Source: Lachnospiraceae bacterium
GTDB taxonomy: Bacteria > Bacillota > Clostridia > Lachnospirales > Lachnospiraceae
Assembly: GCA_017458765.1 (NCBI GenBank)
Contig: JAFSZZ010000116.1
Coordinates: 1 to 41,201, forward strand
DNA length: 41,201 nt
Direction: 5' to 3'
This document shows positions 8,336-17,362 of this stretch, in pieces (positions within the stretch are counted from its first letter, which is position 1; every line of letters begins with the position of its first letter). The notes under the pieces were generated by a model. That model saw only the letters and a program-made list of their open reading frames with translations, was not told the DNA's origin and did no database searches. The position numbers were made by a program, and so were the translations under genes.

Positions 8336-8827
8336 ATGGAAAACGATACCGTATTCAGGGATAAATCAATAGAGAGACTATCATCTCCGGATCAGCTTAA
8401 TGATTATGTAAAACTGTCGGATCCCGGCATATGGTTCATACTTGCGGCGATAGTCGTGGCGCTGACGGGAGCATGTATATTCGGTATATTCGGACATATA
8501 GACTCAAAGGTTCCGGGAGTCGGAATCGTTAAGGACGGCAGGATGGTCTGCCTGGTTAAGAAGGAATACGGAGACAGGTTTAAACCGGGAATGAAGGCCG
8601 GGATAGACGGTAAGGAATATACGGCGGTACTTCGTTCCGACAAGCCTGTGACAGTATGGGATTCGACTGACGACTATGCGCTTTATGTGGGAAACATGCA
8701 GCCCGGCGAGTGGGTTTATGAGATAGATGTTGACGGTGAATTTACAGATGGGAATTATGAGGTGGAACTTATCACGGATGAGATAAGCCCGCTGTCTTTT
8801 TTGTTTGGTTCCAATGAAGAAAAGTAA
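8336..8827 (+). CDS. Small NHLP-type secretion (membrane-fusion-like) protein
   Basis: A 163-residue protein with one transmembrane helix (about 31-53) and an outward domain. The N-terminal pattern F-R-x-K-S-I-E-R-L-S-S-P-D-Q-L-x-x-Y-V followed by a membrane helix and G-x-I-x-S-K-V-P-G-V-G-I is that of the NHLP bacteriocin secretion protein family (HlyD-like). Those proteins are normally longer, with a coiled-coil hairpin and lipoyl halves; here both appear missing and the chain goes straight to a small beta domain ending I-S-P-L-S-F-L-F. It lies immediately before the two NHLM-like ABC genes and overlaps the next by 14 bp. It is therefore likely a reduced adaptor for the exporter. Recognition is by motif only. 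Confidence 0.72.
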   Translation: MENDTVFRDKSIERLSSPDQLNDYVKLSDPGIWFILAAIVVALTGACIFGIFGHIDSKVPGVGIVKDGRMVCLVKKEYGDRFKPGMKAGIDGKEYTAVLRSDKPVTVWDSTDDYALYVGNMQPGEWVYEIDVDGEFTDGNYEVELITDEISPLSFLFGSNEEK

Positions 8828-10997
8828 GGTATATAAACAACCGGTGCGAAAGGGTGTGGCGAAGACACCGTTCATCATGCAGATGGAGGCCCTTGAATGT
8901 GGAGCGGCCTGCCTTGCAATGGTGCTGGCTTATTATGAGAAGTGGGTGCCTCTTGAACAGGTGAGGCGTGATTGCGGTGTCTCAAGGGACGGTTCCAATG
9001 GAAGGAGCATACTTTTGGCCGCCAGAAGCTACGGACTTACCGCAAAGGGCTACAGGTATGAACCGGAATATCTAAGGGATAACGGAACATTCCCGTGTAT
9101 AGCACACTGGGAATTCAATCACTTTGTTGTGGTCAACGGATTTAAAAAGGACAAGGTGTACTTAAACGATCCTGCACGCGGTACTTATACGGTATCCATG
9201 GAGGAGTTTGATGAGAAGTTCACCGGTCTTTGTATGATGTTCTCACCATCAGAGGTTTTTGAGGCTGACGGGAAGAGAAGGTCAACGGTTGATTTTGCAT
9301 TGGACAGGCTTAAAGGCTGCGGCATAGCCATAGCATTCGTAATCGTAACAAATATCATCACATCGCTTACGGGTATCATCGATCCGGTTTTTTCAAGAAT
9401 ATTCATGGACAGGCTTCTGACGGGTATGGATCCGTCATGGTATATGCCATTCATGGTCTGCCTGGCTGTATTTGCATGTATCAAGATAGTTGCCGCACTT
9501 GTCCAGACAGTCTATTCAAGGCGTATAGACGGCAGAATGTCGGTATACGGGAACACATCATATATGTGGAAGGTATTGAACCTTCCGATGGATTTCTTCT
9601 CCCAGAGATATGCGGGGGATATATTGAGCAGAAGGGCGGGGAACGCCGGGGTAGCACATTCACTGATCTATACTTTCGCACCGCTTTTTCTTAATGCAGT
9701 CATGATGGTGTTCTATCTTGCTGTGATGCTGAAGAACAGTGTGATCTTAACGTTTGTCGGAATCTCGTCGATAGTCATAAACATGATTACTGCAAATGTG
9801 ATCTCAAAGAAGCGCATAAACCTGTCGCGTGCCAGGATGCGTGATGCCGGTAAGCTGAGCAGCTGCACGACCGCCGGGATAGAGATGATAGAGACGATCA
9901 AGGCATCGGGAGCTGAAGAAGGATATTTCAGGAAGTGGGCAGGTTATCAGGCTGGCGTAAACACTGCCAGGGTGCGATTCCTTAAACTTGACCAATACCT
10001 TGGAAATGTGCCGGCGATCGTGTCTTGTGTAACCAATACGCTGGTACTCATGATAGGAGTATATCTTACCATGAACAGGCAGTTTACTCTCGGTATGATC
10101 ACTGCGTTTCAGGGATTTCTTGCTTCATTCATGGCACCTGCATCAAGCTTCATCTCATCCGGACAGAGCCTGCAGGAGCTTCGCACCGATATGGAACGTA
10201 TAGAGGATGTGATGAATTATCCGGCGGATGTCAACAGTGCACTTAAGGCTGATAATGCCGGGACAAGATATAAAAAACTGAAGGGAAACGTGGAGATGAG
10301 GAACGTAACCTTCGGATATTCAAGACTTGACGAGCCGCTTATCAGGAATTTTAATTTAAAGCTTACACCGGGCAGCCGTGTTGCCTTCGTTGGTGAGAGC
10401 GGCTGCGGAAAGTCGACATTATCGAAGTTATTGTCAGGTCTGTACCAGCCATGGGAAGGAGAGATATTATTCGACGGATCTCCTATAAGTGATATAGACA
10501 GGAGTGTTTTCGCCGGATCGCTCGCCGTTGTTGATCAGGACATAATAATGTTTGAAGATACGATATCTTCAAACATCAGGATGTGGGATAAGACGATCAA
10601 GGATTTCGAGATGATAATGGCCGCAAAAGATGCGCAGATACATGATGATATCATCAGGCGGGAGAACGGCTATGACCATAAGATGATAGAGGGTGGTAAT
10701 GATTTTTCGGGTGGACAGAAGCAGAGGATGGAAATAGCAAGGGTGCTTGCACAGGATCCCACGATAGTAATACTTGATGAGGCGACTTCGGCACTGGATG
10801 CGAAGACGGAATTTGAAGTGGTGAACTCGATAAGAGACCGCGGGATCACATGCATAGTTATAGCACACAGATTAAGTACGATAAGAGACTGCGATGAGAT
10901 AATCGTGTTGAAAAACGGGGAAGTTGTTGAACGGGGGAAGCATGAAGAATTGTATAAAGAAGGCGGATACTATCGTGAACTTGTGCTTAGTGAGTAG
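8814..10997 (+). CDS. C39 peptidase-containing ABC exporter (NHLM-type, double-glycine leader processing)
   Basis: A 727-residue protein. Residues 20-145 are a C39 cysteine peptidase with the oxyanion Gln23, catalytic Cys29 (in LECGAACLAM), His103 and Asp119 (NDP), all intact. Membrane helices span about 165-445. The nucleotide-binding domain has Walker A GESGCGKST (527-535), signature FSGGQ (631-635), Walker B IVILDE (651-656) and a switch histidine in IAHRLS. Such proteins cut precursor peptides after Gly-Gly and export the product. Likely substrates are the leader-bearing proteins at 38225 and 38574. The ATG at 8814 lies inside the preceding gene with no strong ribosome site, so translation is probably coupled; a TTG at 8805 is an alternative. 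Confidence 0.94.
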   Translation: MKKSKVYKQPVRKGVAKTPFIMQMEALECGAACLAMVLAYYEKWVPLEQVRRDCGVSRDGSNGRSILLAARSYGLTAKGYRYEPEYLRDNGTFPCIAHWEFNHFVVVNGFKKDKVYLNDPARGTYTVSMEEFDEKFTGLCMMFSPSEVFEADGKRRSTVDFALDRLKGCGIAIAFVIVTNIITSLTGIIDPVFSRIFMDRLLTGMDPSWYMPFMVCLAVFACIKIVAALVQTVYSRRIDGRMSVYGNTSYMWKVLNLPMDFFSQRYAGDILSRRAGNAGVAHSLIYTFAPLFLNAVMMVFYLAVMLKNSVILTFVGISSIVINMITANVISKKRINLSRARMRDAGKLSSCTTAGIEMIETIKASGAEEGYFRKWAGYQAGVNTARVRFLKLDQYLGNVPAIVSCVTNTLVLMIGVYLTMNRQFTLGMITAFQGFLASFMAPASSFISSGQSLQELRTDMERIEDVMNYPADVNSALKADNAGTRYKKLKGNVEMRNVTFGYSRLDEPLIRNFNLKLTPGSRVAFVGESGCGKSTLSKLLSGLYQPWEGEILFDGSPISDIDRSVFAGSLAVVDQDIIMFEDTISSNIRMWDKTIKDFEMIMAAKDAQIHDDIIRRENGYDHKMIEGGNDFSGGQKQRMEIARVLAQDPTIVILDEATSALDAKTEFEVVNSIRDRGITCIVIAHRLSTIRDCDEIIVLKNGEVVERGKHEELYKEGGYYRELVLSE

Positions 10998-11028
10998 CAC
11001 TGCCACGATCATGTAATGGTGTATTTGT

Positions 11029-13215
11029 ATGGGTTGGTTTGATGAACAGATCAGGTTAAGAAAGAGAAGCGACCGGGATGGCTATGCAAACACGCTTCTT
11101 AAGATAGCCGGTGCAGTTACAGGCAGGGTTATGGCTTCCCTGTCGCCCGGTGACGGCGCGACGGATAACGGCATCATTGATGATCTGCTGGGGGCATTAA
11201 AGGTACCTCCCAAAGCTGTCCCCGAGAAGATCAAGGGGCTGGAGGAGCAGCTTGATCATGTACTGCATCCGTACGGTATCATGAAGCGCAATGTGGAACT
11301 TAAGGCCGGCTGGCGCAAGGATGCTTTCGGTGTGATGCTGGGATTTCTTAAGGATGGCAAGGCTCCGGTTGTTCTTATACCGTCAGGCCTTACCGGTTAT
11401 AAGTTTTTGGATCCGGATAAAGGAGAATACATTAAGGTCACCGGGGAGAATGAAACGCTTTTTGATCGTGACGCTTATTCGTTCTACAAACCCTTTCCTC
11501 AAAAGAAACTGACGGTTTTTGATCTTTTGAAATATATAATATCCTCTCTTGAGCCGGCAGATTACGTGACGATCATCCTTGTGTCATTTATGATCATGCT
11601 TTTTGGTCTGATGACACCGAAACTTAATTATTTTCTGTTCGCAAGCGTTGTAAATGAAGGGAGTATTTCGCTTCTCATTTCAACCGGTATATTTCTGTTG
11701 TGTGTATCGATCGGATCATTGCTCCTTAATTCCGCGAGATCACTCATATCAGGCAGGATAGACACAAGGATGAGCCTGTGCGTAGAGGCGGCGACCATGA
11801 TGCGGATATTGAGTATGCCTGCGTCATTTTTCAAAGATTACGGTTCGGGAGAACTCGCTTCAAGAGCTGCCTATGTCAATTCGCTCTGTACGACTCTTGT
11901 ATCCGTGATACTTAATACAGGACTGACGTCACTGTTTTCTCTGGTTTACATAACACATATTTTTGAATATGCTCCCGCATTGGTCGTGCCTGCGCTTATT
12001 GTAATATTTGTAACCGTTCTGTTTACTGTCATATCATCGCTTTTGCAGATGAGATTATCCAAGAAACAGATGCTGTTAGCCAGCAAGGAGAACGGAATGA
12101 GTTATGCGATGATCAGCGGGATACAGAAGATAAAGCTCACAGGTGCCGAGATGAGGGCATTTTCAAGATGGGGAGATCTGTATGCCGAGTGTGCGAAATT
12201 AAGCTATTCACCTCCGTTACTCATTAAGTTGAACAGTGTGATAAGTCTCGCGATATCTGTGACAGGAACCATAGTAATGTACAATGCTGCGATCTTATCA
12301 CACGTGAGCGTAGCGGAGTATTATGCTTTCAATGCAGCATACGGAATGGTTTCGGGTGCATTTATGTCACTGTTCGGAATGGCACTTACAGCTGCGAATA
12401 TACGTCCCGTTTTCGATATGGCAAGGCCGCTGCTCAAAACGGAACCCGAGATGACCGGGGATAAGGAGATGCTGACGGCAATTACGGGAGGCATAGAACT
12501 GAACAGCGTGTCATTTAAATATGATGATGCATCGCCGCTTATCCTTGACAATATATCCCTTAAGATACGACCGGGGCAGTATGTTGCCATAGTCGGAAGA
12601 ACAGGCTGCGGTAAATCCACTCTTGTAAGACTGCTGTTGGGTTTCGAGAAGCCTGAGAGAGGCGGAATATATTACGATGGCAGAGATATAAACAAGACTG
12701 ATCTTGGGTCGCTGAGAAAGCATATAGGTGTTGTGACACAGAATGGAAGACTGTTCTCGGGTGATATCTTTTCGAACATAGTGGTCGCAGCACCGCACCT
12801 TACTCTCAATGATGCCTGGGAAGCGGCAAGGATAGCGGGAATAGATGAGGATATAAGAAAGATGCCGATGGGTATGAACACTTATATTTCGGAAGGCGGC
12901 GGTGGTATTTCGGGAGGACAGAAGCAGCGCATCATGATCGCCCGTGCAGTTGCGCCCAAGCCTAAGCTCCTTATATTTGATGAAGCGACTTCGGCACTTG
13001 ATAACATCACGCAGAGGAAAGTATCCGAAGCTCTTGATGAGATGAAATGCACGAGGATAGTAATCGCTCACAGGCTGTCTACGATAAGACAGTGTGATCG
13101 TATATTGGTCCTTGATAATGGACATATTGTTGAGGATGGAACTTATGAGGAACTGATCGGACTTGACGGGTATTTCAGTGAACTGGTAAAGAGACAGCAG
13201 GTGGATGATGAGTAA
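11029..13215 (+). CDS. Second NHLM-type ABC transporter subunit with degenerate N-terminal domain
   Basis: A 728-residue ABC protein. Residues 1-160 form a domain without the C39 catalytic residues but with the W-R-K-D-A-F-G-V-M-L-G-F and Y-K-F-L-D-P patterns of the NHLM ABC ATP-binding subunit family. Membrane helices span about 175-455. The ATPase has Walker A GRTGCGKST (523-531), signature ISGGQ (627-631) and Walker B LLIFDE (647-652). It is 31 bp downstream of the C39 exporter and likely forms a heterodimer with it. It is shorter than the typical members of the family I recall (around 900 residues). The ribosome site is weak. Confidence 0.9.
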   Translation: MGWFDEQIRLRKRSDRDGYANTLLKIAGAVTGRVMASLSPGDGATDNGIIDDLLGALKVPPKAVPEKIKGLEEQLDHVLHPYGIMKRNVELKAGWRKDAFGVMLGFLKDGKAPVVLIPSGLTGYKFLDPDKGEYIKVTGENETLFDRDAYSFYKPFPQKKLTVFDLLKYIISSLEPADYVTIILVSFMIMLFGLMTPKLNYFLFASVVNEGSISLLISTGIFLLCVSIGSLLLNSARSLISGRIDTRMSLCVEAATMMRILSMPASFFKDYGSGELASRAAYVNSLCTTLVSVILNTGLTSLFSLVYITHIFEYAPALVVPALIVIFVTVLFTVISSLLQMRLSKKQMLLASKENGMSYAMISGIQKIKLTGAEMRAFSRWGDLYAECAKLSYSPPLLIKLNSVISLAISVTGTIVMYNAAILSHVSVAEYYAFNAAYGMVSGAFMSLFGMALTAANIRPVFDMARPLLKTEPEMTGDKEMLTAITGGIELNSVSFKYDDASPLILDNISLKIRPGQYVAIVGRTGCGKSTLVRLLLGFEKPERGGIYYDGRDINKTDLGSLRKHIGVVTQNGRLFSGDIFSNIVVAAPHLTLNDAWEAARIAGIDEDIRKMPMGMNTYISEGGGGISGGQKQRIMIARAVAPKPKLLIFDEATSALDNITQRKVSEALDEMKCTRIVIAHRLSTIRQCDRILVLDNGHIVEDGTYEELIGLDGYFSELVKRQQVDDE

Positions 13216-15376
13216 GGGTTATATTTCACTGTCAGTAAAATTTGTGCTGGGATTTCTGATCATGGGGGTTACCATAAGCGCCATAAGCATCAACTTCGGA
13301 TATTTTAAATTCAAAAGAAGTGTCCAGAAGAGTTATAACGACAACGGATATCAGATAGCGGAGGTCGTGAGAAAGATAGTATCCGATGAAGAGATAGAGG
13401 AATATTCGAAACTCATAAGATGGGATATCGATAAGGAAAAATGCCTCAGGACGGCTTCGATGCCCAGATATATCGAAATAGAAAAAGAATTGCAGGATCT
13501 AAGGGAGGCGACCGGGGCAAATGATATATACATAGGATACATCAGGACGGATATACTGGATGAATATGCGGGAACAAAAGAGGGATGGTATCCGTTAAGA
13601 TATATCTTTGACGTATATGAGGTGCCGGAACTTAAGTACACACTTGGAGATTCAAGCCCTGTAAATCCCGAGTTCATTGAGGATTGCAGGAAATTCATGG
13701 AAACGGGAATACGTCCGTCCAATTTCTTTGTATCAAAGAGTGATTACGGATACAATACAGCAGCCATCCTGCCGATCGTATCGGACGGCAATGTGGTGGC
13801 TATAATCGGAGTTGAGATCCCGATGTCAACGCAGGAAGCCGTAGTACGTGCTCACGTCACAGATACGCTGCTCATTATTGGTGCCATGGTGGCAGTGTTT
13901 ATGATCGTTTATATGCTCTGGTTCCTTTCGAGGGTAGTACGTCCGATCGAGGAACTGTCCAAAGAAGCGGAGGCTTTTACGCTGAAGACACATTCGGAAG
14001 GAAATGCCGGCTATACGATATCGGACAAGCTGCTCAAAGTAAAGACCGGTGATGAAATAGAATACCTTGCAAGATCTCTTTATAACATGGAGACATATAT
14101 AGATTCCACTACCAGAGACCTTATTAATGCGGCGAGAGAATCGGAGAGAGAACGTTCGGAACTGGGGATAGCAAATAAGATACAGAAGGATATCCTGCCT
14201 TCGCATTTTCCGGCATTTCCCGACAGGCATGAATTTGATATATATGCGTCAATGACTCCTGCAAGGCTTGTGGCGGGTGATTTTTACGACTATTTCTTTA
14301 TTGACGAAGACAGGCTGTGTCTGGTCATAGCGGACGTTACCGGAAAGGGTATACCCGCAGCTCTGTTCATGGTGATAGCCAAGACCGTGATTAAAAACCG
14401 GGCGATGCAGGGCGGACTCCCGTCCGAGATCCTAAAGGATGTAAACAACCAACTGCGCGAGGGCAATGATACAAAGATGTTCGTGACAGCGTGGCTCGGG
14501 ATCGCGGATGTAAGAAAGGGTAAGCTTACCTTCGCCAATGCAGGACACGAGTATCCGGTGTTTACGGATGAAGAAGGCAGGTTTGACTATTTTAAGGATC
14601 GCCATGGTCTTGTGATGGGACTTAAGGCGGATATGGAGTACACGGATTCGCAGCGTGATCTTAAGAAGGGAGATATGCTGTTTGTTTATACTGATGGTGT
14701 ACTGGATGCGCAGGATTATGATGGTGATGCATACGGACCGGACAGGCTGACAGATGTCATGAACGCATATCAGGGGGTGACTCCGTGTGAACTTACGGAG
14801 AGGGTACTCGAGTCCGTTATGGATTATTCGAAGGATGTGGATCAGTTCGATGATATAACCATGCTGGCATTTGAATATCTTGGGGACGATGAACGTAAAG
14901 CAGATCAGGATGCACAACCAGGTGACGGATACAATGAGAGGATCGGGGAGATAAGGATAGGGGCGAAGATAGAGAATTCACGGGAAGCCGTGGGATTTGT
15001 GGAAGAGCAGCTTATCAACAGAGGATATGACAGGAACAATTCGGGAAGGACGGCGCTGGCGATCGAGGAACTGTTTGTAAATATAGCCCAATATGCGTAT
15101 CCGGACACAGACGGATGGGTATGTATAAGAGTTGGGTCTAAGGATGCGGCAACCACAGTGATAGAGCTTATTGATGAGGGAATACCGTATGATCCCACGG
15201 CGAAGGAAGATCCTGATATCACGCTTCCGTTTAAACAGCGCGACATAGGAGGAATGGGTATATTTATGGCAAGGAATATCATGGATGAAATGAGATATAC
15301 GCGAATTGAAGGGAAAAATCATCTTACCCTTATAAAACGTTTCGGGGAGGTACGGGAAGTTGGACAACAAGCTTAA
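13205..15376 (+). CDS. Membrane sensor with HAMP, PP2C (SpoIIE-type) phosphatase and C-terminal HATPase (RsbW-like) domains
   Basis: A 723-residue protein. Transmembrane helices at about 10-32 and 221-241 flank an extracytoplasmic sensor domain (35-215). HAMP-like linker and coiled coil occupy 242-318. The PP2C domain (about 335-558) has metal ligands in AGDFYD (Asp359), IADVTGKG (Asp377) and DQFDDIT (549-550). Residues 585-713 resemble a GHKL anti-sigma kinase, with ALAIEELFVNIAQYAYP and GGMGIFMARN. This fuses phosphatase and kinase arms of an RsbU/RsbW switch; the STAS protein at 7552 is the probable substrate. The start overlaps the previous stop by 11 bp; ATG at 13208 is equally possible. 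Confidence 0.9.
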   Translation: MMSKGYISLSVKFVLGFLIMGVTISAISINFGYFKFKRSVQKSYNDNGYQIAEVVRKIVSDEEIEEYSKLIRWDIDKEKCLRTASMPRYIEIEKELQDLREATGANDIYIGYIRTDILDEYAGTKEGWYPLRYIFDVYEVPELKYTLGDSSPVNPEFIEDCRKFMETGIRPSNFFVSKSDYGYNTAAILPIVSDGNVVAIIGVEIPMSTQEAVVRAHVTDTLLIIGAMVAVFMIVYMLWFLSRVVRPIEELSKEAEAFTLKTHSEGNAGYTISDKLLKVKTGDEIEYLARSLYNMETYIDSTTRDLINAARESERERSELGIANKIQKDILPSHFPAFPDRHEFDIYASMTPARLVAGDFYDYFFIDEDRLCLVIADVTGKGIPAALFMVIAKTVIKNRAMQGGLPSEILKDVNNQLREGNDTKMFVTAWLGIADVRKGKLTFANAGHEYPVFTDEEGRFDYFKDRHGLVMGLKADMEYTDSQRDLKKGDMLFVYTDGVLDAQDYDGDAYGPDRLTDVMNAYQGVTPCELTERVLESVMDYSKDVDQFDDITMLAFEYLGDDERKADQDAQPGDGYNERIGEIRIGAKIENSREAVGFVEEQLINRGYDRNNSGRTALAIEELFVNIAQYAYPDTDGWVCIRVGSKDAATTVIELIDEGIPYDPTAKEDPDITLPFKQRDIGGMGIFMARNIMDEMRYTRIEGKNHLTLIKRFGEVREVGQQA

Positions 15377-15971
15377 ATATGATGATCTTAAGCTGCAGGG
15401 TATTAACGTGGATGAAGGCTTCACATACACCGGAAGCAGTGAGAAATACCTTGCTGCGCTGCAGAGATTCCTAAGGCGTGCCGAAAAGACCAGGACTGCA
15501 ATAACCGACAGTATCGGAAATGAGGATTACGAAGGTCTTACCGCACAGGTGCATGCGCTGAAGAGCAATGCCCGCACCATTGGGGCCGATTCCCTTGCGT
15601 CCGTAGCGGAAGCTATGGAACTGCACGGAAGGATGTATGAATATGATGAGATGCTATCCGATAAGGATGAACTTCTGAGGCTGTTTGATGAAACGGCAAA
15701 CATGCTTAAGCCTTACGGTGAGATGGAAGAGGTGCATCCCAAGTCGGAGATCTCGGCAGGGAGAGCGGAAGAAGTAGCGAAAACCCTGCTTGATGCAGTG
15801 GAAGATTATGATGGCGAAAAGGCTATCGTATTTATCGATGAACTTATGCGTTATCCCTTCAGATTTACACTTATAAATGTGCTTAAGAATGCAAGAGAGG
15901 ATATACGCGAATATGAGTATGAGGAAGCACTCGTGAAGATAAAAAGGGTAATTAGTCAGATAGAGGATTGA
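15360..15971 (+). CDS. HPt (histidine phosphotransfer) protein, second copy
   Basis: A 203-residue helical protein homologous to the HPt protein at 5855. The HPt motif is QVHALKSNARTIGA with acceptor His65. It begins at a TTG codon, chosen because GGGGAGG lies about 10 nt upstream and the frame has no nearby ATG; it overlaps the upstream stop by 17 bp. A second helical part runs from about residue 120 to the end, as in the other copy. It is encoded between the PP2C sensor and the DUF3798/kinase pair, so it probably serves the downstream hybrid kinase at 17363. Confidence 0.85.
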   Translation: MDNKLKYDDLKLQGINVDEGFTYTGSSEKYLAALQRFLRRAEKTRTAITDSIGNEDYEGLTAQVHALKSNARTIGADSLASVAEAMELHGRMYEYDEMLSDKDELLRLFDETANMLKPYGEMEEVHPKSEISAGRAEEVAKTLLDAVEDYDGEKAIVFIDELMRYPFRFTLINVLKNAREDIREYEYEEALVKIKRVISQIED

Positions 15972-15985
15972 TACGGAGGACGGAC

Positions 15986-17332
15986 ATGAAGAAGAGATTA
16001 CTCAGTGTGATACTTGCCGCAGCTGCGGCTGTAATGATGACTTCATGCGGCGGAGCAAAAGACACGGGCGCTGCAGGGAATAATACGGCACAGGAAGCGG
16101 ATCAGGAAACAGTGGGAGAAGGATCCGGGAGTACAGGGGATGTCGATACCTATAAGCCGGAGGGGCAGGACGAAGATGTCTCGTCTGTGGATGTTTCGGA
16201 CTTGGTGCAGGATGATGCGGATGATTTTCGCATAGGTATTGTAACGGGTTCGTATTCGCAGTCTGAGGATGACAGGCGCGGAGCTGAAGCTTTTCAGAAA
16301 AAATACGGTGAAGACAAGGTGACGCTCGCCATTTATCCCGATAATTTTACTGATGAATATGAGACTACGGTAAATATAATGACGGGGCTTGCGGATGATC
16401 CTAAGATGAAGGCGATCATCGTCAACCAGGCGATCGAAGGGACCGTGGAAGCCTTCCGCAGGATCAAGGAAATAAGGCCTGATATACTGTGTATCGCGGG
16501 AGAAGCGTCGGATGATTTTGATGATATGAAGGCCGTGGCAGACCTTACGGTCAATAATGATTTTGTCTCACGCGGATATCTCATCATATGGACCGCGCAC
16601 GAACTTGGCTGCGATACCTTTGTACACATTTCCTTCCCGCGCCATCTTTCGTACGAAATATATTCAAGGCGAGTGGCGATCATGAAGGCTGCCTGCGAGG
16701 AGTTCGGTATGAAGTTCGTGATGGAGGAAGCACCCGATCCGACCACGGAGATAGGAGTCCCCGGAGCCCATGCCTATATTACAGAGCATGTGCCGGGATG
16801 GGTCGAAAAGTACGGGAAGGATTCGGCATATTTCTGTACGAATGATGCTCATACGGAGCCGCTTATAAAGGGACTTATGAAACACGGAGGATACTTTATA
16901 GAAGCGGATCTTCCTTCACCCATTATGGGATATCCGGGTGCGCTGGATTTAGACCTTGCGGGTGCTGAAGGTGATTTCGGCAGGATAACGGCGGAAGTTG
17001 AAAAGGCGGTCGTTGCTGCCGGCGGTGCGGGCAGGTTCGGCACATGGACATCATCATATGGATTCGTTAATTCGGCGGGACTTGCCGAACATGCACGAAG
17101 GGTCATTCTGGGAGAGAGTGAGCTCACCGATCTTGATGATATCATCGACGCTTATAAGATATATTCGAACGAAACCGAATGGAACGGATCGAAGTTCACA
17201 AACGCAGCATCAGGCGAAGTCTTTGATAATATTTTCCTTATCTATCAGGATACCTATATCTTCGGAGACCCGGGACATTATATGGGAGTGACCGGGATAG
17301 AGGTACCGGAGAAATACTTTAAGATCAGGTGA
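15986..17332 (+). CDS. DUF3798 family lipoprotein, periplasmic-binding-protein-like
   Basis: A 448-residue protein. A lipoprotein signal peptide (K-K-R-L-L then a hydrophobic run) ends in the lipobox M-T-S-C with Cys21. An acidic, low-complexity linker of about 50 residues follows. The main domain has the DUF3798 pattern: I-G-I-V-T-G-S-Y-S-Q-S-E-D-D, Y-P-D-N-F, the F-V-H-I-S-F-P-R-H-L-S stretch, A-P-D-P-T-T and C-T-N-D-A-H-T-E-P-L-I-K. This fold resembles type I solute-binding proteins. GGAGG precedes the ATG at 15986; an earlier ATG at 15968 lacks a ribosome site. No ABC import permease lies nearby, so it may instead present a ligand to the Cache-type kinase encoded 30 bp downstream; that is inference. 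Confidence 0.85.
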   Translation: MKKRLLSVILAAAAAVMMTSCGGAKDTGAAGNNTAQEADQETVGEGSGSTGDVDTYKPEGQDEDVSSVDVSDLVQDDADDFRIGIVTGSYSQSEDDRRGAEAFQKKYGEDKVTLAIYPDNFTDEYETTVNIMTGLADDPKMKAIIVNQAIEGTVEAFRRIKEIRPDILCIAGEASDDFDDMKAVADLTVNNDFVSRGYLIIWTAHELGCDTFVHISFPRHLSYEIYSRRVAIMKAACEEFGMKFVMEEAPDPTTEIGVPGAHAYITEHVPGWVEKYGKDSAYFCTNDAHTEPLIKGLMKHGGYFIEADLPSPIMGYPGALDLDLAGAEGDFGRITAEVEKAVVAAGGAGRFGTWTSSYGFVNSAGLAEHARRVILGESELTDLDDIIDAYKIYSNETEWNGSKFTNAASGEVFDNIFLIYQDTYIFGDPGHYMGVTGIEVPEKYFKIR

Positions 17333-17362
17333 TCCGATACAGTTACTCATACGGAGATATTT

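Noticed and set aside
12511..13125. 204-codon minus-strand frame inside the second ABC gene
   Set aside because: Shadow of the conserved ATPase domain; low-complexity composition with no recognisable motif.
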